NCBI RefSeq assembly: GCF_004348985.1
Contig: NZ_SMKW01000021.1
Span: 59,892-123,891 of the forward strand
DNA length: 64,000 nt
Direction of reading: 5' to 3'
Source: Saccharopolyspora elongata
GTDB lineage: Bacteria > Actinomycetota > Actinomycetes > Mycobacteriales > Pseudonocardiaceae
This document shows positions 9,127 to 19,100 of this stretch, piece by piece (position 1 is the first letter of the stretch; every line of letters begins with the position of its first letter). The position numbers and the translations under genes were made by a program. Under the pieces are notes generated by a model. The model had not been told where the DNA came from. It did not search any database and saw only the letters and a program-made list of their open reading frames with translations.

Positions 9127-9797
9127 GGGATACTCACCTTCCGTCCCTGCACGGTCCAGCCGTGCAGTGCCAGCTGTTCCAGGGTGTCGACCAGCAGCCG
9201 CCGCTCGACGGCCTTGATCCGCTCGTGGAGGCTCGCCTCGTCGTCGTCGGGCCGCACCTCGACGGCCTCCTGCGCGAGGATCGGCCCGGTGTCCACGCCG
9301 GCATCCACCACGAAAAGCGTGCAGCCGGTGACCCGGACTCCATACTCCAGCGCATCCCGCACCCCGTGCATGCCGGGGAACGACGGGAGCAGCGCGGGGT
9401 GGCTGTTGAGGTACCGGCCGGCGAAGCGGGCCAGGAAATCGGCGCCGACGAGCTTCATGAACCCGGCGGAGACCACCAGGTCCGGCTCGTGCTCGGCGCA
9501 GGCCTCGGTCAGCGCGCGGTCCCACTCGGCGCGGTCGGCGTGGTCCTTGACCCGGCGCACGAAGGTCGGCACCCCGGCGCGCTCGGCGCGGGCCAGTCCC
9601 TCGATGCCGTCGCGATCGGCGCCCACCGCGACCACCTGCACCGGGAAGTCCGGCGAACTGGTCTCGTCGAGCAGCGCTTGCAGCAGGGTTCCGGATCCGG
9701 ACACCAGCACGACGACCCGTGCGGGGCCGGCGGTGGCGAACCGGGTTGACTTCGAGTGCTCGGCGGCGCTCGGCTGGTCGGGCGTACTCGGATTCAG
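9123..9797 (-). CDS. purN: Phosphoribosylglycinamide formyltransferase PurN
   Basis: It transfers formyl from 10-formyl-THF to GAR, the third step of purine synthesis. Family hallmarks are [53 protein letters not shown] (catalytic Asn and His), [16 protein letters not shown] and [20 protein letters not shown]. The start is a problem: no ATG, GTG or TTG in frame precedes the first strand. The only codon with a good ribosome site is CTG at 9797 (AGGAG 7 nt upstream), giving 224 residues with a 28-residue hydrophilic extension. GTG at 9710 would cut into the first beta strand. The CTG start is my inference. purN is coupled to purH through GTGA. Confidence 0.9.
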   Translation of the reverse strand: MNPSTPDQPSAAEHSKSTRFATAGPARVVVLVSGSGTLLQALLDETSSPDFPVQVVAVGADRDGIEGLARAERAGVPTFVRRVKDHADRAEWDRALTEACAEHEPDLVVSAGFMKLVGADFLARFAGRYLNSHPALLPSFPGMHGVRDALEYGVRVTGCTLFVVDAGVDTGPILAQEAVEVRPDDDEASLHERIKAVERRLLVDTLEQLALHGWTVQGRKVSIP

Positions 9798-9894
9798 CGT
9801 TCGCTCCTGACATGCCTCGGCACGATCTCCCGAAGCAGCGTAAGCGCTGATTGCGGCGCCGACGTCGCCAGGGGCCGGGCGAGTGGCGCAGCCC

Positions 9895-11388
9895 TCACCT
9901 CCGGTCGTCCCCGGTGAGGTCGCCGTCGAATTCGGTGGGGTCGATCTCGGCGGGCTTGCTCCGGGACGGTTCGGACTCCGCGGCCTCGCGGGCGTGCGGA
10001 ATTTCCGGTGCCAGGTCGTCCAGTTCCAGGGCATCCGCGTCGGGCGCGTTGTCGTCCGCCGGGGCGTCAGCTCGATCGCCGTCGACATCGGTGGTTTCGT
10101 CAGCGCCGGTTTCGGTGTCGTCGGCGACGTCCGAGGCGGCGGCATCAGACGGATCGCCGGTTGCGTCGTCCTTCGGGGGCGCCTCGTCCGCGGCGTCCGC
10201 CTGGTCCGCGCCCAATTCGTCGTCGAGGTCCGGCCCGGCCAGCCACGTGACGGCGGCGGCAGGGATGGCGACCCAGCACAATGTCGCTGCGGCCAGTGCG
10301 ACCGGCCGCAGCGTCACCTGGCCGAACGGACCATTGCCCAGATCGCCCCCGCCAACGTGCGCGAGCAGCAGCGTTCCCATCGCCGCGACCGCTGCCGCCA
10401 CACCGACCGCGAGCAGCCTGCGCGCCAGGGACCCGGGCACCCGGCGCGCGGCGGTACCGACAAGGAGGCCGACGACCAGAGGCAACCCCAATACGATCGC
10501 CCACCAGGCCGCCGAATCGTGCGTCGGCAGGAGGGCGAGCAGCGGCAGGTCCGGCACCGGACCGGGCGCGACGTGCAGTGGCTGAACCTCGAGCCGACCG
10601 ATCGACAGGCCCGTTCCGGCGGCGAAGGACCAGCCCGCCACGACTGCATTCGGGAGGTAGAGCAGCGACGACAGCGTGGCGCCGATCGCGTCGCCGGCCG
10701 TGCTCCCGAGCCGAGCGAGGGCGGCGACCATCTCCGGAGCCGACAGGCAGATCCCGGCCAGCAGCACCACGCCACCGGCAGCGACGAGCGCGGCCAGCGC
10801 CAGCAAGCCGAGGCGCAGGCCGGACCAGACCTCGGCCTCGACCCGTTCCCAAACCAGGTAGATCAACCCGCACCGGTTCGCCACGCCTGCCGCAGAGGCG
10901 ATCGTGGCTACCAGCCCACAGCTCAGGAACGCATCCACCGGGACCGCATTCACCGGACCGTCCAGCACCACGGCGATGGCGGCGCCGACGAAGGCGTGCA
11001 CCAGCCCCATCGCCGTGATCAACGGCCACGCTTGATCCGGACGGCGCAGTCGGGACCGCCGCGCGACCCAGGCGGATGCGGCGGCGATCAGCAGCATCAC
11101 CAGCGCGGTGGGCAGCAGCGGCAAGATGCTCAGCGGCGCGTCCGTGATCTTCAGCGCGGTTTGGTGCAGCGCGAGCCACCCGGGCAGAGCCGCCACCAGG
11201 ACCGCGAGCGGATCGAACTGCGCGCTGCCCGCGGTCGCCATCACCAGCGCTATCAGTCCCGCGGCGACCAGGTAACCGGCGAGCAGGACGGCGCCGACGG
11301 CCACGGCGAGCAACCACCAGCGGATCCCGTGCCGGCGTTCGCGGGGACCGTCGGCGATGGCGTGGGGGATCGAGTCGAGCACTGACAC
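9895..11388 (-). CDS. DUF6350-family polytopic membrane protein
   Basis: 497 residues with about ten hydrophobic segments (for example WWLLAVAVGAVLLAGYLVAA, LGLLALAALVAAGGVVLLAG, AIVLGLPLVVGLLVGTAARR) followed by a ~110-residue acidic, Asp/Glu/Ala-rich cytoplasmic tail (DDELGADQADAADEAPPKDD and on). Such proteins are conserved upstream of purN-purH in actinobacteria (DUF6350); their function is unknown. The start is probably GTG at 11388 (VSVLDSIPHAIAD); GTG at 11382 is equally possible, and a longer frame to 11481 has no ribosome site. Confidence 0.75.
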   Translation of the reverse strand: MSVLDSIPHAIADGPRERRHGIRWWLLAVAVGAVLLAGYLVAAGLIALVMATAGSAQFDPLAVLVAALPGWLALHQTALKITDAPLSILPLLPTALVMLLIAAASAWVARRSRLRRPDQAWPLITAMGLVHAFVGAAIAVVLDGPVNAVPVDAFLSCGLVATIASAAGVANRCGLIYLVWERVEAEVWSGLRLGLLALAALVAAGGVVLLAGICLSAPEMVAALARLGSTAGDAIGATLSSLLYLPNAVVAGWSFAAGTGLSIGRLEVQPLHVAPGPVPDLPLLALLPTHDSAAWWAIVLGLPLVVGLLVGTAARRVPGSLARRLLAVGVAAAVAAMGTLLLAHVGGGDLGNGPFGQVTLRPVALAAATLCWVAIPAAAVTWLAGPDLDDELGADQADAADEAPPKDDATGDPSDAAASDVADDTETGADETTDVDGDRADAPADDNAPDADALELDDLAPEIPHAREAAESEPSRSKPAEIDPTEFDGDLTGDDRR

Positions 11389-11551
11389 GCAGCTGAATGT
11401 CGCATTGAAGTTACGCCGAACGGGCCACAACACGCCGTCGCTTCCGTCCATCGTGCGACAAAGTTCGTCCACATTGGACAAATCGGTGGCGGCAAGTCAC
11501 CCCCGCAGCTCCGCGCCGCTCTTCCGATTCCGCGGTAGCCCCTGCGAACAC

Positions 11552-11603
11552 CGCGCGGGCGGCCTCGCCACCAGCACGAACCGATGACAAGGCCGCCCGC
11601 GCG
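11552..11603. terminator. Terminator of the DUF5336 gene
   Basis: 14-bp perfect arms (CGCGCGGGCGGCCT / AGGCCGCCCGCGCG) with a 24-nt loop lie about 19 bp after the stop codon. Confidence 0.6.
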
Positions 11604-11621
11604 ACGAGCGGATCGAACTGA

Positions 11622-12503
11622 TCAGAAACTGGGCGGATTGGTGCCGGGGTGCGGCATCTGCTGGGTGCCCTGCGGACCGGCACCCTGGCTCGGCTGCGCC
11701 GGCTGGCCGGACGGGTTCGACGTCGGCGCGGACTGGCCGGACTGCGGCGGCTGGCTCGGCTGACCGGACGGGCTCGACTGCGTCGGCTGCCCCGACGGTC
11801 CGGGCTGACCAGGCTGGTTCGGGGACTGGAAGCCGCCGGAGGCGGGCTCCCAGCTGCCGGGCTGCTGGGACTGCGGGCCGGCCGCCGGGTTCCAGCCGCC
11901 ACCCGGCTGACCGAACTGGCCTGGCTGGTTCCAAGCCGGCGCACCGGGACCACCAGGGCCACCGGGCCCGCTGGGACCACCAGGCCCGCCGGGGCCACCC
12001 GGACCGCCAGGCCCACCGGGACCGGCCGGGCCGCCGGGCTTGCCCGACTGGAACGGGGCGGACTGGCCAAAGGGCGGCTTCGGGGGCTGCGCAGGCTTCG
12101 ACGGCGCGTTGATGATGCCGCCCTCCATCAGCAGGGTGCCGACCACGGCACCCAGCTGGACGATGGACAGCAGCAGAAGCACCACGACGATCCCGCCGGA
12201 GCCACCGCCGACCAAGTCCTGGAGCAGGCTGAGGGTCGCGTAGGCGGACAGCGGCGCGGCCGCGAACAGCGCGTTCGGCGTCTTCGGCACGAACCGCAGA
12301 CCCGCCAGCGCAGCGGAGACGATCAGGGAGAACCCGACGAGGCTGCCGATCGCCACGCCGGCGACGCCGTCGAAGAAACCGATCAGGTAGCCGATCAGAC
12401 CGGCGCCTGCCGCCACCAAGGCCAGGATCTCGTTGAGACCGAGCGAAACGCCGGGGCGTCCCGGGGCGGCCGGCGGCGGCGACTGGGGGAAGGGCGCGGA
12501 CAT
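11622..12503 (-). CDS. DUF5336 membrane protein with collagen-like Gly-Gly-Pro repeat (34 kDa antigen type)
   Basis: 293 residues starting [21 protein letters not shown] stands about 11 nt upstream. Four transmembrane segments occupy residues ~25-135 ([38 protein letters not shown], a shorter third, and [20 protein letters not shown]). The rest is a long low-complexity tail: GGP triplets near residues 165-190, then Gln/Pro/Ser-rich repeats. The layout matches mycobacterial 34 kDa antigenic protein homologues; the role is unknown, possibly envelope or growth-pole associated. It stands alone between the sucD and DUF6350 genes. Confidence 0.75.
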   Translation of the reverse strand: MSAPFPQSPPPAAPGRPGVSLGLNEILALVAAGAGLIGYLIGFFDGVAGVAIGSLVGFSLIVSAALAGLRFVPKTPNALFAAAPLSAYATLSLLQDLVGGGSGGIVVVLLLLSIVQLGAVVGTLLMEGGIINAPSKPAQPPKPPFGQSAPFQSGKPGGPAGPGGPGGPGGPGGPGGPSGPGGPGGPGAPAWNQPGQFGQPGGGWNPAAGPQSQQPGSWEPASGGFQSPNQPGQPGPSGQPTQSSPSGQPSQPPQSGQSAPTSNPSGQPAQPSQGAGPQGTQQMPHPGTNPPSF

Positions 12504-12668
12504 GGCTGGACGGACTCCTCGCTTCAACACTCGGGGGCGGAGCTTGCTGACGGTATCGAATCAACCGGCTTCGGTGTACCGGAACACCGCCGAACCGGGA
12601 CTTCCTGCTGGCCCCGGCGAAGCGCTCGCGATTCCGTCGGCCCCGCACAAAAGCATGCAGACAGCCAC

Positions 12669-12700
12669 CGGGGCCGGACGCCCGAAGGCGTCCGGCCCCG
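12669..12700. terminator. sucCD operon terminator
   Basis: A 14-bp perfect stem (CGGGGCCGGACGCC / GGCGTCCGGCCCCG) with a CGAA tetraloop lies 23 bp after the sucD stop. Confidence 0.8.
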
Positions 12701-12723
12701 AAAAGGACGTGTCGAGATCGGGC

Positions 12724-13608
12724 TCAGCCCTTGACGATCTCGCGCATCAGCTTGGCGGTCTCGCTCGGCGTCTTGCCGACCTTGACCCCAGCGGCCTCCA
12801 GGGCCTCCTTCTTCGCCGCGGCGGTGCCGGACGAACCGGAGACGATGGCGCCCGCGTGGCCCATGGTCTTGCCCTCCGGCGCGGTGAAACCGGCCACGTA
12901 GCCCACCACCGGCTTGGTGATGTTGGCCTTGATGTAGTCGGCCGCCCGCTCCTCGGCGTCCCCACCGATCTCGCCGATCATGACGATCGCCTCGGTCTCC
13001 GGGTCGTCCTCGAAGGCCTGCAGCGCGTCGATGTGGGTGGTGCCGATGATCGGGTCACCACCGATGCCGACGGCGCTGGAGAAACCGATGTCCCGCAGCT
13101 CGTACATCATCTGGTAGGTCAGCGTGCCCGACTTGGACACCAGACCGATCTTGCCCGGGCCGGTGATGTCGGCCGGGATGATGCCGGCGTTGGACTTGCC
13201 GGGCGAGATGATGCCCGGGCAGTTCGGCCCGATGATCCGGGTCTTGTTGCCCGTGGCGTTGGCGTGCGCCCAGAAGTAGGCCGAGTCGTGCACCGGGATG
13301 CCCTCGGTGATGACCACGGCCAGCTCGATCTCGGCGTCGATGGCCTCGATCACGGCGTCCTTGGCGAACTTCGGCGGCACGAAGACGACCGACACGTCGG
13401 CGCCGGTCTCCTTCATGGCCTCCTTGACGGTGCCGAAGACCGTGAGCTGCTTGCCCTCGATCTCGACCGTCTGCCCGGCCTTGCGGGCGTTGACACCGCC
13501 GACGATGTTGGTGCCGGAGCGCAGCATCCGAGCGGTGTGCTTGGTCCCCTCAGAGCCGGTGATGCCCTGAACGATGACCTTGCTGTTCTCGTTGAGGAAG
13601 ATAGCCAT
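12724..13608 (-). CDS. sucD: Succinyl-CoA synthetase (ADP-forming) subunit alpha
   Basis: 294 residues. With SucC it interconverts succinyl-CoA and succinate with substrate-level phosphorylation in the TCA cycle. Motifs: the CoA-binding Rossmann start ([19 protein letters not shown]), [29 protein letters not shown], and the phosphohistidine loop in [20 protein letters not shown] (His ~245). The start is ATG at 13608 ([14 protein letters not shown]). It lies 4 bp after the sucC stop, so it is co-transcribed and probably translationally coupled. Confidence 0.97.
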   Translation of the reverse strand: MAIFLNENSKVIVQGITGSEGTKHTARMLRSGTNIVGGVNARKAGQTVEIEGKQLTVFGTVKEAMKETGADVSVVFVPPKFAKDAVIEAIDAEIELAVVITEGIPVHDSAYFWAHANATGNKTRIIGPNCPGIISPGKSNAGIIPADITGPGKIGLVSKSGTLTYQMMYELRDIGFSSAVGIGGDPIIGTTHIDALQAFEDDPETEAIVMIGEIGGDAEERAADYIKANITKPVVGYVAGFTAPEGKTMGHAGAIVSGSSGTAAAKKEALEAAGVKVGKTPSETAKLMREIVKG

Positions 13609-13612
13609 GGCC

Positions 13613-14779
13613 TCATGCCCCCGCAGCCAGCTCGGCGGCCTTGTCGGCCGCACCGTCCATGGTGTCCACCATCGTCACGGCCGGGTGGTTGGCCTCGGCC
13701 AGGATGCGGCGACCCTCTTCGACGTTGTTCCCGTCGAGCCGGACGACCAGCGGCTTGGTGGCCTCGTCGCCCAGGATGTGCAGCGCCTGCACGATCCCGT
13801 TGGCAACCGCGTCACAGGCGGTGATCCCACCGAAGACGTTGACGAACACCGACTTCACGGCCGGGTCGCCGAGGATGACGTCCAGGCCGGCTGCCATGAC
13901 CTCGGCGGAGGCGCCGCCGCCGATGTCCAGGAAGTTCGCCGGCTTCACGCCGCTGTGCTTCTCGCCGGCGTAGGCGACCACGTCGAGGGTGGACATGACC
14001 AGCCCGGCACCGTTACCGATGATGCCGACCTCGCCGTCCAGCTTGACGTAGTTGAGGCCCTTCTCCTTGGCCTTGGCCTCGAGCGGGTTCTCCGCGTCCT
14101 TGTCCACCAACTCGGCCTGCTTGGCCTGGCGGAACGCGGCGTTCTCGTCGAGGGTGACCTTGCCGTCCAGCGCGATGATCTTGCCCTGCGGGTCCTTGAC
14201 CAGCGGGTTGACCTCGACCAGGGTGGCGTCTTCGGCGACGAAGGTCTCCCACAGCTGGACGATCACGTCGGCGACCTGATCGGCGACCTCGGCCGGGAAC
14301 TTGGCGGCGGTGACGATCTCCCGCGCCTTGTCCTGGTCGACGCCCTCGATCGGGTCGATCGCGATCTTGGCCAGCGCCTCGGGCTTGGTTACCGCGACCT
14401 CTTCGATCTCCATGCCGCCCTCGACGGAGGCCATCGCGAGGAAGTTGCGGTTGGCGCGGTCGAGGAGGAACGAGAAGTAGTACTCGTCGGCGATGTCGGA
14501 GGCGGTGGTGACCAGCACCTTGTTGGTGATGTGGCCCTTGATGTCCAAGCCGAGGATCGCCTCGGCCTTGGTCTCGGCCTCATCCGGGTTCTCGGCCAGC
14601 TTCACGCCGCCGGCCTTGCCGCGGCCCCCGGTCTTGACCTGGGCCTTGATCACAACGGGCCCGCCCAGTTCTGCGGCGGCTGCCTTGGCCCCTTGCGGGT
14701 CGGTTGCCACGGAGCCGGGCAGCGTCGGCACTCCATGGGAAGCGAAGATCTCCTTCGCCTGGTACTCGTACAGGTCCAC
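13613..14779 (-). CDS. sucC: Succinyl-CoA synthetase (ADP-forming) subunit beta
   Basis: 388 residues, an ATP-grasp subunit that binds nucleotide and activates succinate. It begins [20 protein letters not shown] at GTG 14779, with AGGAG 6 nt upstream. Supporting motifs: [31 protein letters not shown] [53 protein letters not shown] and [19 protein letters not shown]. First gene of the sucC-sucD pair. Confidence 0.97.
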   Translation of the reverse strand: MDLYEYQAKEIFASHGVPTLPGSVATDPQGAKAAAAELGGPVVIKAQVKTGGRGKAGGVKLAENPDEAETKAEAILGLDIKGHITNKVLVTTASDIADEYYFSFLLDRANRNFLAMASVEGGMEIEEVAVTKPEALAKIAIDPIEGVDQDKAREIVTAAKFPAEVADQVADVIVQLWETFVAEDATLVEVNPLVKDPQGKIIALDGKVTLDENAAFRQAKQAELVDKDAENPLEAKAKEKGLNYVKLDGEVGIIGNGAGLVMSTLDVVAYAGEKHSGVKPANFLDIGGGASAEVMAAGLDVILGDPAVKSVFVNVFGGITACDAVANGIVQALHILGDEATKPLVVRLDGNNVEEGRRILAEANHPAVTMVDTMDGAADKAAELAAGA

Positions 14780-15355
14780 TCGACTCTCCTGCGACGTCGG
14801 TGTCGGACTCGGGTGACGATATCGACCTGCGATGACGCATGGGGCGGCGCACCCGGTGAACTGCCTCACCTGAGGTTGGGCATTAGGCCTGGTCGAACCG
14901 TCCAGCACGGGGATTGGCCTGCTCCGCAGGCTCGATATCGACGTTCGTGGTGACGAACGGAACAGCGCACCGTGACGGTGTGCCAGGCATTGTCGACCGC
15001 GCTGCGCGCGCCGGCAAGGCGGCAGATCGAGTGATCCGCCCGCGGTGAACGGCCCAACACCCACACCTCTGCGGCCTCGGCGTTTGCCTGATCACACGAA
15101 CTGTGCGGATTCCGCACAGTGGCGCACACGGTCTGGTTGGCGCGGCGCGAGCGGTCTGTTGGCGCCGATAGATGAGGCGAACAGGCCGTTCACCTCATCC
15201 ACTCAACACCGGCGTGCCCTGCCGGTGTGGGCCGTCCCCGGGACGAACGGGGCGTTCACTCCCGCCGTTCGACGCCCGGAGACCACCTCCCGGGGCCCAC
15301 ACCTGCGGGAACTCCGACCCGGAGGCCGCCGGGAAAGATCAGGAACCGTTCCTTA
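14780..15355. other. 576-bp intergenic region upstream of sucC
   Basis: No frame with a plausible start and coding-like composition was found. It holds the sucC promoter region and the 3' flank of the membrane-protein gene; I could not assign a specific promoter, operator or RNA element. Confidence 0.5.
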
Positions 15356-17071
15356 TTACTGTCGATCGCCGGGCACACGGGCGGCCGCGACCGACGTTCC
15401 GAGCAGCACCACCACGCAGGCCGCTCCGAACCACAGCCCCAGGCCGGGCTCGGACTCCGGAAGCCGTTCCGCGGTCAGCGGGAACTCGAGCACCCGGACC
15501 GCCACGACGAGCGCCGCCGCGCAGAGCAGCGCCGCAGCGCGAGGCGGTCGGCACATCGGCGCCAGCACCGCCGCTCCGACCACGGCGGCCAGCGCGATCA
15601 CCAGGCCCCAGGACGTCGTCCCGAAGGCGGTGAACACACCGGGCGCCGTGTAGTCCGGGGCCGTGAGCACCGGCAAGCTGAACGCGCCTGCCCCGAGCAG
15701 CAGCGCGAGGAGCGACGGGACCAGCACCATGCGGTGCATCGCCATTTCCGTCAGATCCACGTCGTCGCGCTCGACCGCACCGGCGATGGCCGCGACGATC
15801 GCCGCGGACGCGGCGAACAGGACCGCGATTCCGGCCGCCCAGGCTCCGATCCCGGCGCTTGCGTCCGCTGCCTGCACGGCGGTGAACACCGCGTCGAGCA
15901 CTCCGGCCGCCGCGAACGGGATCACCACCCAGACCACCGTCAGCATCGGGCGCAGCCATCCGGCGAGGCGCGGCAGCAGCAGTCCGATGCCCAGCGCCAC
16001 CAGCAAGAAGCCGGCGGGCCACAGCAGCCGCGCCGGGTATGGGGACGGGTCGCGCAGCCCGAAGGGCATCTCCACCTGCGGCGCGGCCGCCGCAAGCAGC
16101 GCCAGCGCGCCGGCGACCAGGGCGAGCACGGAAGAGGCGGTGATCAACCGGGTCAGCGCGGGCAGGCGGAGATCGTCGGCCGACTCGCCGGAATCGGCGC
16201 GCCCGGCGGGCACGGCCAGCACCACCAATGCGATCACCGCGACCACGACGAGCACCGGACCCCAAGCCAGCTGGACCTGGTCGAGCACCGCCGCGGACAC
16301 CAGCGGCGGCACGGCCACGCAGGCCAGCGCCGCAGCCATCCCGAGCAGCCCGCCGCGGGCGAACTCCGGGTCGGTCGAGCCCGCCAGGAATCCGGCGGTG
16401 CTCGGCGCGGCGACGGCGAGCAGGATGCCGCCGATCAGCAGCACCACCGGCCCGTCCAGCGCCGGGTGCGGCAAGAGGTACGGGTCCTCGGAGGCGAACG
16501 GCGCCATCAGAACGCCGACGGCCGCGATCACGCCGGCGCACAGCACGAGCGTGAGCAGGCCTTGCCGGTGCGAACCGGTGCCCTCATCACCGTGCCCGAT
16601 GCCCCGAACTGCGAGAACACCGGCGCCGATCGCCGCCACATGCCCGGCGAGGAGCAACCAGACACCGGCCGAAGGGGCGAGGACGTCGAGGGTTTCCACC
16701 CGGAGCAGCTCGGGCCGGGCGGCCAGACCGGGGTCGGCGACGAACTGCAGATCCAGCACCAGGCGGCCGGGCGCGAGCGCCGCCGGGCCGACGAGCACGG
16801 CCGCCGCCGTTCCGAGTCGCCCGCGCTTGGCGAAGACGAAGGCCAGCGCGGGAGCGAGCAGGGAGAGCGCCAGCAAGAGGGGCCATGCCAGGAATGCCGC
16901 CGAGGCGCCGGGCTCGACAAGCCCGAGCAATGGGCCGAGGCCGACGAACAGAGCACCGGCGGCGGCCACCACGATCGCGACCCGCAGTCGCATCGGCAGA
17001 TCGAGATCGGGCTGCGGATTCGCGGCGAGAGCCGAGGAACCGCCGGACGGATGGTCGGGCCGCGCAGTCAC
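15356..17071 (-). CDS. Hypothetical polytopic membrane protein
   Basis: 571 residues, almost wholly hydrophobic with roughly 14-16 predicted membrane spans (for example RLRVAIVVAAAGALFVGLGP, GPVLVVVAVIALVVLAVPAG, VFTAFGTTSWGLVIALAAVV). The N-terminal ~35 residues are hydrophilic and precede the first span. The GTG at 17071 (VTARPDHPSGG) is taken as start. I recognise no transporter signature and no family; no neighbour in the same operon helps. Coding-type codon use and the consistent hydrophobicity support a real gene. Confidence 0.75.
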   Translation of the reverse strand: MTARPDHPSGGSSALAANPQPDLDLPMRLRVAIVVAAAGALFVGLGPLLGLVEPGASAAFLAWPLLLALSLLAPALAFVFAKRGRLGTAAAVLVGPAALAPGRLVLDLQFVADPGLAARPELLRVETLDVLAPSAGVWLLLAGHVAAIGAGVLAVRGIGHGDEGTGSHRQGLLTLVLCAGVIAAVGVLMAPFASEDPYLLPHPALDGPVVLLIGGILLAVAAPSTAGFLAGSTDPEFARGGLLGMAAALACVAVPPLVSAAVLDQVQLAWGPVLVVVAVIALVVLAVPAGRADSGESADDLRLPALTRLITASSVLALVAGALALLAAAAPQVEMPFGLRDPSPYPARLLWPAGFLLVALGIGLLLPRLAGWLRPMLTVVWVVIPFAAAGVLDAVFTAVQAADASAGIGAWAAGIAVLFAASAAIVAAIAGAVERDDVDLTEMAMHRMVLVPSLLALLLGAGAFSLPVLTAPDYTAPGVFTAFGTTSWGLVIALAAVVGAAVLAPMCRPPRAAALLCAAALVVAVRVLEFPLTAERLPESEPGLGLWFGAACVVVLLGTSVAAARVPGDRQ

Positions 17072-17548
17072 CGCGCAGACGCTAGCAACCCCGGACTGCG
17101 GCGGCACCTACCGGTCGCACGCTCAGGGACATCCCCTAGGACCGACCGAACGGAGCACCGCCGAGTGCCCATCAAGCCGCTCTTGAAGTGTGACTCGTGA
17201 CACATTTCATTACGGCGAGACAACTTGATCGAGACATGTCCACGTCAGGTTCGGGCCGATCGATCTACGCCGTGCCGATCACGAAGCCGCTGGCAGCTCC
17301 GCTGCGCGACGACCACACCCAGTATCCACACGACACCGACAATCGGGCCCGCCGCGCGTCCCCCGGGCACGTTCCGTAGCCGGGACACCACGGACAGGGA
17401 TTTGCCCCTAGGGGATCACCTTGGTTACTGTCCCCCGGTCCGTTGTCACGGTCTGATCACGAAGGACAACCTTCGGCTGGTTCCCCGACCGGCCCCGGGA
17501 TCCCCGCCCGGAAACGTGATCCGGCTCCCCGAGACGGAAGGGCAGGCA
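17072..17548. other. Intergenic region between the membrane protein and M23 peptidase genes
   Basis: About 480 bp with both flanking genes reading away. It must hold both promoters. GC-rich segments can fold, but I saw neither the conserved core of a ydaO (c-di-AMP) element, which sometimes precedes cell-wall hydrolase genes in actinobacteria, nor another known riboswitch. Confidence 0.45.
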
Positions 17549-18370
17549 TTGGCTCGACACCGCTCCCCCGGCGGCGAAGAACACTCCCCGGGCTGTGCGG
17601 AGGCGTCCCCCGACGACCCCTCCAGCAGTCCGGTGAAGACCCGGGGCTCCTCACCCGCATCGGTCTGGCGCGGCCGCGTGGTCGTCGCCGCCGTCGCAGC
17701 CGGCGCCTTCGCGGCCGCCGGGCAGTCGATGGCCGCAGGTGAAGGGCACGCCGCCCCGGACCACGACGACTTCAACCCGTCGGACGCATCGGCCTCGTTC
17801 AACACCGCGCTGGCCGACCAGTCCTACACCGGCGTCGGCGGCAGCGCTCCCGCTCCGGCGATGCTCCCGGTCGCGCAGACCACCGACGTCAGCTCCGAGA
17901 TGGATCAGCTCAAGAAGAGCGAGCGGATCACCCAGGAGCGCGACGCCGCCCGCATCGCCGCCGAGGAGGCGGCGCGGGCCCCGAAGTACGTGCTTCCCGC
18001 CGACGGCAGCTTCACCTCCGGTTTCGGTGGCCGCTGGGGCACCACGCACTACGGCATCGACATCGCCAACGCCAAGGGCACCCCGATCTATTCCGTCGCC
18101 GACGGCGTCGTGATCGAGGCGGGCCCGGCCAGCGGTTTCGGCCTGTGGGTGCGGGTGCAGCACGAGGACGGCACGATCACCGTCTACGGCCACGTCAACA
18201 CCATCACGGCCAAGCAGGGCACGAAGGTGAAGGCCGGCGACCAGATCGCCACGATGGGCAACCGCGGCTTCTCCACTGGTCCGCACCTGCACTTCGAGGT
18301 GTGGAACACCAGCGGAAAGAAGATCAACCCGCTGCCCTGGATGCAGGCCCGCGGCATCTCGCCCGCGTAG
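17549..18370 (+). CDS. Secreted/membrane-anchored M23 (LytM-type) peptidoglycan endopeptidase
   Basis: 273 residues from TTG at 17549, with GGAAGGG and AGG purine-rich sequence 5-13 nt upstream; upstream in-frame sequence lacks coding character. Residues ~45-70 form a hydrophobic signal/anchor segment (GRVVVAAVAAGAFAAAGQ) ending near GHAAP. Residues ~112-145 are a charged helix (SSEMDQLKKSERITQERDAA), a likely short coiled coil. The C-terminal domain is a complete LytM fold: GFGGRWGTTHYGIDIANAKG supplies the first Zn ligands (HxxxD), VYGHVNTI and the HLHFEV motif the rest. It should cleave peptide cross-links in the cell wall. Confidence 0.88.
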   Translation: MARHRSPGGEEHSPGCAEASPDDPSSSPVKTRGSSPASVWRGRVVVAAVAAGAFAAAGQSMAAGEGHAAPDHDDFNPSDASASFNTALADQSYTGVGGSAPAPAMLPVAQTTDVSSEMDQLKKSERITQERDAARIAAEEAARAPKYVLPADGSFTSGFGGRWGTTHYGIDIANAKGTPIYSVADGVVIEAGPASGFGLWVRVQHEDGTITVYGHVNTITAKQGTKVKAGDQIATMGNRGFSTGPHLHFEVWNTSGKKINPLPWMQARGISPA

Positions 18371-18439
18371 GCATCCGCACGAGTTCGGAAGTGGCGTCGA
18401 CGACCGTCGGCGCCACTTCTGCGTGGGCCGCCTGAACAC

Positions 18440-19087
18440 CCAAGTCGATGCCCCCGCGAACTCGTCGCGCGCTTGGAGGCCGGCCCGCGCACCATCCGCC
18501 TCGACATCGACCGGCTGCGAGGCTCGGCCATCGGGGTGAGGCGGCGATCGGCGCGGAAGGCGGCTACCGCCTGATCGCAGGCAAGGCCATGCCCCTCCTG
18601 CTGCTCGACGACGAGGAGATCGTGGCCGTTCGTGGCCTGCCTTCGCCTAGCGGCAAGGAACATCGTGCAAGGCATCGGGCGCTGGCCAGCTCCAACAGGT
18701 TCTGCTTCGCAGCAGCGGCGGGTTAATGCACTTGGCTCGACGCTGACGCCGGCCAACGCGATCACCGGCCGGAACTTCACCTACCGCGCCGCGAGCAAGC
18801 ACCTGGTCGAGCCACACCGGCTCTGGCACCTGCCGGCTCACGGCAACGATCGCGAGGACCGGCAGGGCCTTCCGCATCGACCGGATCACCGAGCCCTGTC
18901 CGACAGGACCCAAGTCTCGAAGAGGCCGCCGCCTTCATCGAGCAGGAGCCGTTCAGCCTCGCCCCGGCCTACCCTGCGTGCTCCGATAGAGCAGATCTCC
19001 GCGACCCTCGGCGATCAGGTCGATCTGGGAGCCGATCATCGAGGGCAGCTGCCTGTTGCGCAGTCCGAAGTGCACGAGCGCACCTAA
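18440..19087 (+). pseudogene. Decayed WYL-domain (DeoR/YafY-type) transcriptional regulator
   Basis: Fragments of one protein family appear in order but in different frames: an HTH piece ELVARLEAGPRTIRLDIDRL near 18455-18530, then EGGYRLIAGKAMPLLLLDDE near 18555-18620, then the WYL-domain piece FTYRAASKHLVEPHRLWHLP near 18775-18835, then FRIDRIT near 18868. These match, in order, the intact WYL regulator at 51797-52744 (RRDIERLRELGYPV..., YRLGAGAAVPPLLLDDDEAV, EPHRLVGWGRRW, FRADRID). Several frameshifts and deletions separate them, so the gene is dead. Confidence 0.65.
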
Positions 19088-19100
19088 CTGTCGAGCAGGG

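Noticed and set aside
7279..9810. Long plus-strand open frame opposite purH
   Set aside because: It is entirely antisense to purH-purN, Arg/Ala/Gly-rich and lacks any recognisable domain; a shadow of the GC-rich coding strand.
17072..17548. Possible c-di-AMP (ydaO) riboswitch before the M23 peptidase
   Set aside because: Such elements occur before cell-wall hydrolase genes in actinobacteria, but the conserved core segments were not found; only generic GC-rich folding.
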